Part shown: positions 33,832 through 40,251 of the stretch, in pieces
Numbering within the stretch: the first letter of the stretch is position 1
Layout of the letters: each line of letters begins with the position of its first letter
NCBI RefSeq assembly: GCF_020149765.1
Contig: NZ_CP083808.1
Coordinates: 1 to 64,000, forward strand
Reading direction: 5' to 3'
Length of the DNA stretch: 64,000 nt
Source of the DNA: Pantoea agglomerans
GTDB lineage: Bacteria > Pseudomonadota > Gammaproteobacteria > Enterobacterales > Enterobacteriaceae
Made by a program: the position numbers and the translations under genes
Notes under the pieces: model-generated
Told to the model about the DNA's origin: nothing
Seen by the model: the letters and a program-made list of their open reading frames with translations, nothing else
Database searches by the model: none

Positions 33832-34350
33832 TTACTCCGGCGAGGTGGCATCGCCCTCGCCAAGCTCGCGCTGCATCAGATGGGTATCCAGCCAGCTGCC
33901 ATGCTTAAATCCTACCGCTTTCAGCACGCCGGTGGCGCGAAAGCCGAGCGCGCGGTGCAGGCCAATCGACGCCTGGTTGCTGTTGCCTGCGATCACGGCA
34001 ACGATCTGGCGAAAGCCCCGCGCTTCAGCAAGACGGATGGCCTCGGTAAGCAGCGCGCGGCCTGCGCCGCGGCCGGTATGTTCAGGATCGAGATAGATCG
34101 AATCTTCCAGCGTAAAGCGATAGGCGTATCGCGGCCGATAGGGGGCAAGATAGCAGTAGCCGATCACGCTCTCCTCCTCCAGCGCCACCAGCCAGATCCC
34201 GCCTTTCTCCAGCAGCGCGTTCAGCCGGTTCTGCATCTCTTCAATGCCTGGGGGCTCGGTTTCAAAGGTGGCGCTGCCGTGCAGAACATGCCAGGCGTAA
34301 ATATGCTGAATTGCAGGTATATGAGCGGCTGTGGCGGGAAGAATGTGCAT
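33832..34350 (-). CDS. GNAT acetyltransferase, phosphinothricin/methionine-sulfone type (MddA-like)
   Basis: A 172-residue N-acetyltransferase. The acetyl-CoA loop is EHTGRGAGRALL near residue 90-101; GSATFETEPPG and the late GFKHGSWLDTHLMQREL are characteristic of the Pat/Bar-YncA (MddA) group, which acetylates L-phosphinothricin, methionine sulfoximine and sulfone. GAGGA precedes the ATG. It could protect against plant- or microbe-derived glutamine synthetase inhibitors. Confidence 0.88.
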   Translation of the reverse strand: MHILPATAAHIPAIQHIYAWHVLHGSATFETEPPGIEEMQNRLNALLEKGGIWLVALEEESVIGYCYLAPYRPRYAYRFTLEDSIYLDPEHTGRGAGRALLTEAIRLAEARGFRQIVAVIAGNSNQASIGLHRALGFRATGVLKAVGFKHGSWLDTHLMQRELGEGDATSPE

Positions 34351-34438
34351 AACGTCCTCGGTATCGACCTTGATAAGGTCATACTACACCTGCAATTTCC
34401 CACCGGCAGCAGAAAGAGCCACAGGAAAAAGTGATGGC

Positions 34439-34984
34439 TCAGCTGTGCTCCATCACCAGTACCGCCAGCGTATCCGGCTCCAGCGCGCGAAAGAGATGTT
34501 CCTCGTCGCCTGCGTAACTGATGTAGTCGCCGGGGTGCAGCTCAACGGGTGAGGCTTTCGGGCCCACCAGGGCGCGCCCCTGCGTCACGATAATATGCTC
34601 GATGGTGCCGGGCGAGTGGGGCAGCGAGCAGCGTTCGCTGCCAGGCTGCGTATTCAACAGGTAAATATCGCGCCGGGCGCCGGGCGGACAGGTTGCCAGC
34701 AGCACCGCCTGATAGTCCGCCAGCTCTGCGGTTACGGTCGGGCCTTCGCCGCGTCGGATTATCTGCATGCGCTTCTCTTCCGGCTCCATCAGGCGTGAAA
34801 AAGGAATATTCAGCGCGACGCACAGCGCCCACAGCGTTTCAATGCCGGGATTGCCGTTGCCAGATTCCAGCTGCGACAGGGTCGACTTTGCGATACCCGC
34901 GCGGCGGGCGACTTCAGCCAGCGAAAGGCCGGCGCGCTGGCGTTCACGCACCAGGCCATTGGCAATAATTGTGATCGGGGTCAC
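34439..34984 (-). CDS. XRE-cupin transcriptional regulator
   Basis: A 181-residue regulator with an N-terminal HTH (LSLAEVARRAGIAKSTLSQLE, about 20-40) and a C-terminal cupin domain (ELHPGDYISYAGDEEHLF near 150). This two-domain type often senses a small metabolite. A GTG start 5 nt after GGAG is chosen; another GTG lies two codons upstream. It is divergent from azlCD, with a palindromic site between, and probably represses that exporter and itself. Confidence 0.9.
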   Translation of the reverse strand: MTPITIIANGLVRERQRAGLSLAEVARRAGIAKSTLSQLESGNGNPGIETLWALCVALNIPFSRLMEPEEKRMQIIRRGEGPTVTAELADYQAVLLATCPPGARRDIYLLNTQPGSERCSLPHSPGTIEHIIVTQGRALVGPKASPVELHPGDYISYAGDEEHLFRALEPDTLAVLVMEHS

Positions 34985-35004
34985 GTTCACTCCTGTTTTC
35001 TAAA

Positions 35005-35071
35005 ACGAACGAATCGTTCGTATTGTAAAACGATTCGGCTGCGTTCATTATAATAGATATTTCGTTCGTTA
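35005..35071. promoter_or_regulatory. Operator region between the XRE-cupin gene and azlCD
   Basis: A perfect palindrome, ACGAACGA-A-TCGTTCGT, spans 35005-35021. Related half sites follow: ACGATTCG near 35030 and TTCGTTCGTT at 35061-35070. A -10 TATAAT for azlC lies at 35049-35054 between the sites, so binding would affect both promoters. Confidence 0.75.
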
Positions 35072-35086
35072 TAAGAAGGATTTGTT

Positions 35087-35752
35087 ATGCCAGAGCATCG
35101 CATTCCCTTAAGCCGGGAGGTGGTTAAAGCCATTTTTCTGGTCTGTCTCGCCGACGGGATCGTCGGCCTGTCCTACGGATCGCTGGCCATTGCCGACGGG
35201 TTTTCGATTTGGGTGCCTGTGGCGCTCTCGACGCTGGTGCTGGCCGGCGCGTCAGAATTTCTGTTTATTGGCATCGTGGCGGGCGGCGGCAGTCCGCTCA
35301 CCGCGGCGCTGGCTGGCCTGCTGGTGAATGCGCGCCACCTGCCGTTTGGCATCGCGGTAAAAGATCTGGTGGGGAGTGGGGCGCGCGGCCTGTTCGGCTG
35401 TCATATCATGAACGATGAAAGCGTGGTGTTCGGCATTTCCCAGTCGACGCTGGCGCAGCGTCGCGCTGCCTTCTGGCTTTGCGGCATCGGAATCGGGCTT
35501 ATCTGGCCGCTGACGGTCATTACCGGCGCGGCTATCGGCCAGTTTATTCCCGACGTTTCCGCTATCGGCCTTGACGCGGTATTTCCCGCTATTTTGATCG
35601 CGCTGATATTCCCGGCGCTGCGCCAGCGCCGTACGCTGATCCCGGCGTCCGGCGGCGCGCTGCTGTCGATTCTGGCGACGCCTTTCGTTCCGGCTGGCAT
35701 GCCGGTGCTCTTTTCCCTGCTGGGATTACTGTCGTGGAGGATGCGTAAATGA
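35087..35752 (+). CDS. azlC: AzlC-family large subunit of branched-chain amino-acid type exporter
   Basis: A 221-residue inner-membrane protein with about five to six helices. PLSREVVKAIFLVCLADGIVGLS, a conserved AGASEFLFIGIVAGG and NARHLPFGIAV are AzlC landmarks (YgaZ in E. coli). With AzlD it exports branched-chain amino acids or analogues. AAGGA precedes the ATG and its stop overlaps the azlD start (ATGA). It is regulated by the divergent XRE-cupin gene. Confidence 0.92.
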   Translation: MPEHRIPLSREVVKAIFLVCLADGIVGLSYGSLAIADGFSIWVPVALSTLVLAGASEFLFIGIVAGGGSPLTAALAGLLVNARHLPFGIAVKDLVGSGARGLFGCHIMNDESVVFGISQSTLAQRRAAFWLCGIGIGLIWPLTVITGAAIGQFIPDVSAIGLDAVFPAILIALIFPALRQRRTLIPASGGALLSILATPFVPAGMPVLFSLLGLLSWRMRK

Positions 35753-36072
35753 GTCATCAGGCGCTGATCGTTGCGGGTATTGCGCTGCTGGCATCGGGCA
35801 CCTATCTGATGCGGCTGGCGGGCGTGAAGCTGGGCAACCGACTGCCCATCACGGAGCGAACGCAAACTATGCTGTCGGACGCGGCGACTATTCTGCTGCT
35901 GGCGGTCGCCTCCACCAGCACGCTGTTTGAAGGCCAGCATTTTGCCGGTATGGCGCGGGTGCTGGGCGTCGCTTTTGCTATTTTTCTCGCCTGGCGTAAG
36001 GCACCGCTGATTGCAGTGATCATCGGCGCGGCCGTGATGACCGCCGCGCTGCGCTACTGCGGCGTGCCCTGA
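35749..36072 (+). CDS. azlD: AzlD-family small subunit of the exporter
   Basis: A 107-residue membrane protein with about four helices (ALIVAGIALLASGTYLMRLAG and a C-terminal IAVIIGAAVMTAALRY). It overlaps azlC by 4 nt and so is translationally coupled; AzlC and AzlD act as a pair. Its last 19 bp overlap the 3' end of the convergent acetyltransferase gene. Confidence 0.9.
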   Translation: MSHQALIVAGIALLASGTYLMRLAGVKLGNRLPITERTQTMLSDAATILLLAVASTSTLFEGQHFAGMARVLGVAFAIFLAWRKAPLIAVIIGAAVMTAALRYCGVP

Positions 36073-36599
36073 GCGGCGCGCCACTGCGCGCGCGTTATGG
36101 CAAAGGTCAGGCTGGCGGGCGCGTCGGGCACATCATAAACGTGCCCGTTCACCGTAAATCCCGCCTTCTCCAGTACGCGCTGCGAGGCGAGATGATTTGC
36201 CCGCACCGCGGCGTCAATAACCTGCAGCCCGCACTCCTCAAAGCCATAGCGCACCATGGCGCGCGCAAACTCGGTAGCCAGGCCCTGTCCCCAGGCGTGG
36301 GTCGCCAGCCGATACCCCAGATTATTTACCGGCCTGCCGCCGAACTCGCGCAGGGTCAAACCGCCAAAGCCGAGGATGGCGTGCGGCGCATCGCGCTGCG
36401 TCAGTGCCATATTGCCAAAGCCGTGCTGCTGCCAGTGCGCAATCCAGCGATCCAGCAGTTGTTGCGCCTCATCCAGATTTGCCAGCGGCCCGGCGGGGTT
36501 AAAGGAATTGGTGGCGGGATCGCCATAGATACGCATCAGCGTCTCCCTGTCCTGCGCGACAACGGGACGCATCGCTAAACGTTCGGAAATCAGTTGCAT
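36054..36599 (-). CDS. GNAT acetyltransferase (RimJ/RimL type)
   Basis: A 181-residue protein of the ribosomal-protein-type N-acetyltransferase group: ISERLAMRPVVAQDRETL at the N-terminus, the acetyl-CoA loop HAWGQGLATE near 115 and the C-terminal ANHLASQRVLEKAGF. The start follows GAGGGAT; the longer frame has no similarity. The substrate is unknown. It is convergent with azlD, with a 19-bp tail-to-tail overlap. Confidence 0.88.
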   Translation of the reverse strand: MQLISERLAMRPVVAQDRETLMRIYGDPATNSFNPAGPLANLDEAQQLLDRWIAHWQQHGFGNMALTQRDAPHAILGFGGLTLREFGGRPVNNLGYRLATHAWGQGLATEFARAMVRYGFEECGLQVIDAAVRANHLASQRVLEKAGFTVNGHVYDVPDAPASLTFAITRAQWRAAQGTPQ

Positions 36600-36679
36600 A
36601 TTCAGATCCCTCGGCGGCGATGACCGGCGGCCATCCGCCGCCAGCATAACCTGTTTTCATCCCTGAATAACGCGCTGCG

Positions 36680-37624
36680 TTAAGGCGCGCTCTGTGACAG
36701 CAGCTTGCCCATCACGCTGTCGCGCTCCAGAATGTTCAGCCTGCGCACCAGCGGCAGAAAGCGGCGATCGTCATTGGTAAGCTTAATCAGTTTGGGATGG
36801 GTGGCCGGTTCGCGCTCGCAGAGTAAAAACAGCGACATCTTCAGGCTGTCCCACTGGAACACGTCCTGATAAAAGAAGGCGGAGCTTTCGCACTTTTTCA
36901 GATAGCAGCTAAAGCCTGGCTGCTCGCGCATAACGATCTGGCAAAGGAAATTAATAATAATATAGCTGCCGCGGTTGATGCCCTGGCGGATCTGCGCAAA
37001 GTCGCTGCGCTGGGCGATCTGCGCGTAGTAGTCGTCAATACCGATCTGCGTAAGCGGCATAATCAGCTCCAGCCAGCGGGCGATAAACGCATTGTTTGGC
37101 GGCGAGGCGAGGAACCAGGCTTCCACCACCGGAAAGTCTTTATCCACCGTGGTGCCGTCGCTGTAGTAGCCGACGATATCGTAACCGCTGCGCTGGTGAA
37201 CCCAGGCGAAATCCTGATAGACCAGCGTCGAGCTGTCGACCCAGATGCCGCCGTAGCTTTTCAGCAGGGCGAGACGGATAACGTCCCCTTTGTGCGACAT
37301 ACCTGTCTGGGCGTAATCAAAGCGCAGCCACGGCAAAAACTCCCTCACCGACTCGCGGTTCAGCAGGTGGACATGATGGTCCGGGTTCATCTGCTTTATT
37401 TTTTGACAGAACGCCTGAATAAAATCGGGCGGCGTCAGATCGTCCCAGTACATCCAGATCACTTTTGGAATAGCGGGCGCGGCGGCGCGCTGACCAATAT
37501 CCTTCACATCATTGTCCTGCGCCTCGGAATAGGCCAGATCGGGAAAGCGAAAAAGGCGCAGCTTATATAAAACATAGAGCAGGAGAAATTTTGCCGTTCT
37601 GAGATGTCGTTTCAGCTTTTGCAT
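36680..37624 (-). CDS. Capsule-synthesis-type glycosyltransferase (copy A)
   Basis: A 314-residue protein of the 'capsular polysaccharide synthesis' / GT32-like family. IPKVIWMYWDD opens the fold, HKGDVIRLALLKSYGGIWVDSS carries the DxS/DxD-like nucleotide-sugar site, and a basic N-terminus with a hydrophobic stretch (FLLLYVLYKLRL) suggests membrane association. GGAG lies before the ATG. It is the second of a tandem pair with the gene upstream (copy B), 18 bp away. No polysaccharide polymerase or flippase is near, so the acceptor is unknown. Confidence 0.85.
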   Translation of the reverse strand: MQKLKRHLRTAKFLLLYVLYKLRLFRFPDLAYSEAQDNDVKDIGQRAAAPAIPKVIWMYWDDLTPPDFIQAFCQKIKQMNPDHHVHLLNRESVREFLPWLRFDYAQTGMSHKGDVIRLALLKSYGGIWVDSSTLVYQDFAWVHQRSGYDIVGYYSDGTTVDKDFPVVEAWFLASPPNNAFIARWLELIMPLTQIGIDDYYAQIAQRSDFAQIRQGINRGSYIIINFLCQIVMREQPGFSCYLKKCESSAFFYQDVFQWDSLKMSLFLLCEREPATHPKLIKLTNDDRRFLPLVRRLNILERDSVMGKLLSQSAP

Positions 37625-37642
37625 TTTTGCTCCGCCTGTTAT

Positions 37643-38596
37643 TTAAGGACGCTGTTGTTCAAGCATTAATTTTCCCAGAATGCTTTCGGCTTCGAGGATG
37701 CGCAGCTTACGGGCCAGCGGTAAAAACTGGCGGTCGCTGTTGGTCAGCTTAATTAACGTCGGATGAGAGGTCGGCTGGCGCGTGCAGAGTAAAAACAGCG
37801 ACATCTTCAGACAGTTCCACTTAAATACATTCTGATAATAAAAAGCGGAGGTTTCGCACTTTTTCAGGTAGAGGTTGACGCTGTCCGCTTCGCGCATGGC
37901 TATCTGGCAGAGATAGTTGGTGGTTAAATAGCTGCCGCGCGGGATGCCCTGTTTAATGCGTTCGAAATCGGGACGATCTTTAATGCGACGATAGTAATCG
38001 TCGACGCTGATTTTGGTCAGCGGCATAATCAGTTCCAGCCAGCGGCTGACGAAGCCGTTTTCCGGCGGCGCGCACATAAACCAGGTTTCGATCACCGGAA
38101 AACGCGCATCCTGGGTGTTGGCGTCGCTGTAATAGCCCACCATGTCATAGCCGTTGCGTTCATGCACCCAGCTGAAATCCTGATAAACCAGCGTCGAGCA
38201 GTCGACCCAGATGCCGCCGTAGCGCTTGAGCAGGGCAAGGCGGATCACGTCGCTTTTATGCGCCAGGCCGATACCCTGATAATCAAAATTCAGCGTCGGA
38301 AGATATTTTCTCAGGCTGTTTCGGTCGAGCAGAATAATTTCATGCGCCTGGTTAATCGTCTTCATTTTTTTATGGAAGGCCATGATATGGTCAGGCGGGT
38401 TTGGGCTATCCCAGTACATCCAGATCACTTTTGGGATAGCGCTTTTTTCGCCGTCGTGTCTGGTGAGAATATCTAATGCCTCATTTTCATCGCGATCTGA
38501 ATAGGCGAGGTCGCTGAATTTGAATAATCTCAGTCGAAACAGGGCGTACAGACATAAAAAGCGTACAACCCTTATCGGGTATTTAAGGCGATCCAT
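37643..38596 (-). CDS. Capsule-synthesis-type glycosyltransferase (copy B)
   Basis: A 317-residue paralogue of copy A, collinear over the full length: basic N-terminus with FLCLYALFRLRLFKFSDLAYS, IPKVIWMYWD, HKSDVIRLALLKRYGGIWVDCS and the C-terminal LIKLTNSDRQFLPLARKL. The chosen ATG follows GAGG by 8 nt; an upstream frame is not similar. It is the first gene of the two-gene operon. Divergence between the copies argues for an old duplication and possibly different sugar donors or acceptors. Confidence 0.85.
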   Translation of the reverse strand: MDRLKYPIRVVRFLCLYALFRLRLFKFSDLAYSDRDENEALDILTRHDGEKSAIPKVIWMYWDSPNPPDHIMAFHKKMKTINQAHEIILLDRNSLRKYLPTLNFDYQGIGLAHKSDVIRLALLKRYGGIWVDCSTLVYQDFSWVHERNGYDMVGYYSDANTQDARFPVIETWFMCAPPENGFVSRWLELIMPLTKISVDDYYRRIKDRPDFERIKQGIPRGSYLTTNYLCQIAMREADSVNLYLKKCETSAFYYQNVFKWNCLKMSLFLLCTRQPTSHPTLIKLTNSDRQFLPLARKLRILEAESILGKLMLEQQRP

Positions 38597-38811
38597 TTCA
38601 CAACCTCTGTTTAATGGCTTTGCTGGTGTTGGTTGAAAGGGACACCGGCGCGCGCTTACTGACAATCGGCCGGTATCAAAATAAAAAAAAGTCTGGTTGA
38701 ATGCTGAAATTTAACGATCTGTGATGTCAATTCGCAATCCCCGCCCCGCTAATTCAGAGTTTAGCTAGCGGCTCAGATAAGCAGCCATAAAGCAACCTGG
38801 TGTGCTTTATT

Positions 38812-38830
38812 GAGAAAGCTTCTCATTATC
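38812..38830 (+). promoter_or_regulatory. Candidate Fur box upstream of the esterase
   Basis: GAGAAAGCTTCTCATTATC matches the 19-bp Fur consensus GATAATGATAATCATTATC at 14 positions by my count and lies 54 bp upstream of the esterase ATG. Confidence 0.5.
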
Positions 38831-38883
38831 GCAGCTGATTTGTTAGGATGGCGCAACTGTTTGTCAGGTCAGGAAGCCTTTTC

Positions 38884-39780
38884 ATGCATCACCCTCTGAA
38901 GATTTTCTCCGCGGCGCTGCTGGCGATCGGCGTTACCTTAACGCCCGCGACGCTGGCGCACGCCAGACCGAGCATGGAGCCGCTGGGCGATAACGTGGCC
39001 GATCGCGGCTCGGCGTTTTATCGCTTTAGCACGCGGACCTTTATCTCTGCCGACGGGCTGCGCCGCTATAAAGTGTGGCTCGGCGTGCCGAAGCAGGCGG
39101 CACCGTCAGCGGGCTTCCCGGTGCTCTATCTGCTGGACGGCAACGCCGCGATGGCGCGCCTCAGCGAAAATCGCCTGAAGCAGTTGGCGGACAAGCGGCC
39201 GCCGATGCTGGTGGCGGTAGGATATGATACCCGCCTGCCGTTCGACGTTGAGGCGCGCGCGCTGGACTATACGCCGCCCGGCGGAGAGCAGGGCGATGCG
39301 CGGCACGAACGCTATCGCGGCGGCGGAAGCCACGCGTTTCGCGAGCTGCTGCAAAAGCAGATTGCGCCTTGGGCGGAGAGACAGGCAAAAAGCGATCCGC
39401 AGCGTCGGGCGCTGTGGGGCCACTCTTACGGCGGGCTGTTTGTGCTGGATAGCCTCTACAGCGGCGCGGGCTTTACGCACTATTTCAGCGCGGCGCCGTC
39501 GCTGGGCTGGCGTCATCAGCGCATCGTCGAGCTGGCGCAACAGGCATCGCCGCAGGCGCTGAGCGGTAAACGGCTCTACCTGATCGAAGGTGACGGGCGC
39601 AGCGATCGCCATGAAGAGAAGCGTGCGGCGCAGATCAACGACGCCGACCGTCTGCTGATCGCCACGTTGCGCGACAAGGGCCTCAGGCTGGATGAAATTC
39701 GCTATCCGGGTCAGACCCATGGCGAGCTGCTGCCCTCATCGCTGGAGAGGACGCTGAATATCGTCTCCGGCGCGGAGTAA
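38884..39780 (+). CDS. Alpha/beta hydrolase, siderophore-esterase-like (IroE/Fes group), exported
   Basis: A 298-residue protein with an N-terminal signal sequence (MHHPLKIFSAALLAIGVTLT, cleavage near AHA). The hydrolase domain has VLYLLDGNAAM, the nucleophile elbow GHSYGGLF (Ser near 184) and a C-terminal GQTHGELLPSS with the catalytic His. This pattern is that of the YbbA/IroE enterobactin-type esterase family, which linearises catecholate siderophores in the periplasm. A candidate Fur box upstream fits iron control. AGGAAG precedes the ATG; a start 36 nt earlier is possible. Confidence 0.85.
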   Translation: MHHPLKIFSAALLAIGVTLTPATLAHARPSMEPLGDNVADRGSAFYRFSTRTFISADGLRRYKVWLGVPKQAAPSAGFPVLYLLDGNAAMARLSENRLKQLADKRPPMLVAVGYDTRLPFDVEARALDYTPPGGEQGDARHERYRGGGSHAFRELLQKQIAPWAERQAKSDPQRRALWGHSYGGLFVLDSLYSGAGFTHYFSAAPSLGWRHQRIVELAQQASPQALSGKRLYLIEGDGRSDRHEEKRAAQINDADRLLIATLRDKGLRLDEIRYPGQTHGELLPSSLERTLNIVSGAE

Positions 39781-39958
39781 CGCGGCAGCGATATGTAGCA
39801 CAGGCGCAGCTCGGCAACGACATATCACACTATTTTTATACCGTTGTTTAGCTGCTGTTTAATTTATTACAAAGACGCTTTCCGCCGCGTTTGAATAGCT
39901 GGTAAAAAGAGGTTATTTTAGCAACAAATAATCGCATCTGCGAAATAAACAGCCTGGC

Positions 39959-40066
39959 TTACAGGAAATTAGCGACCACATAATAAGTCAGCCACCCCAC
40001 GGCGCTGGTGGCAGCAACAGCGAAAAGAACAAATACTAAGACCTTGATTTTTATATTATTTACCAA
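39959..40066 (-). CDS. Possible 35-residue single-span membrane protein
   Basis: A short frame with a TTG start reads a basic N-terminus (VNNIKIK) followed by one hydrophobic helix (VLVFVLFAVAATSAVGWL) and ends NFL. Composition fits small enterobacterial membrane proteins, but the start codon is weak and the ribosome site is poor. It lies in a 470-bp gap otherwise without genes, beside a diverged iteron (TCACTATAATCAGA, about 40076). No function proposed. Confidence 0.35.
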   Translation of the reverse strand: MVNNIKIKVLVFVLFAVAATSAVGWLTYYVVANFL

Positions 40067-40251
40067 GATGGTTGCTCACTATAATCAGATTGAAACTAAC
40101 AGGGTTGCGGAATTATTTAGGCAATAGTTTTACTGAATTAAAACCACAAAAATATGACCTGAGTCATTATCACTCTATTTAAGCTGACGCACTATGCTGG
40201 CCCATTAATTTAACTGCGATTCTGTCGCCGGTTGCCTGTACGGAGTGAGAA

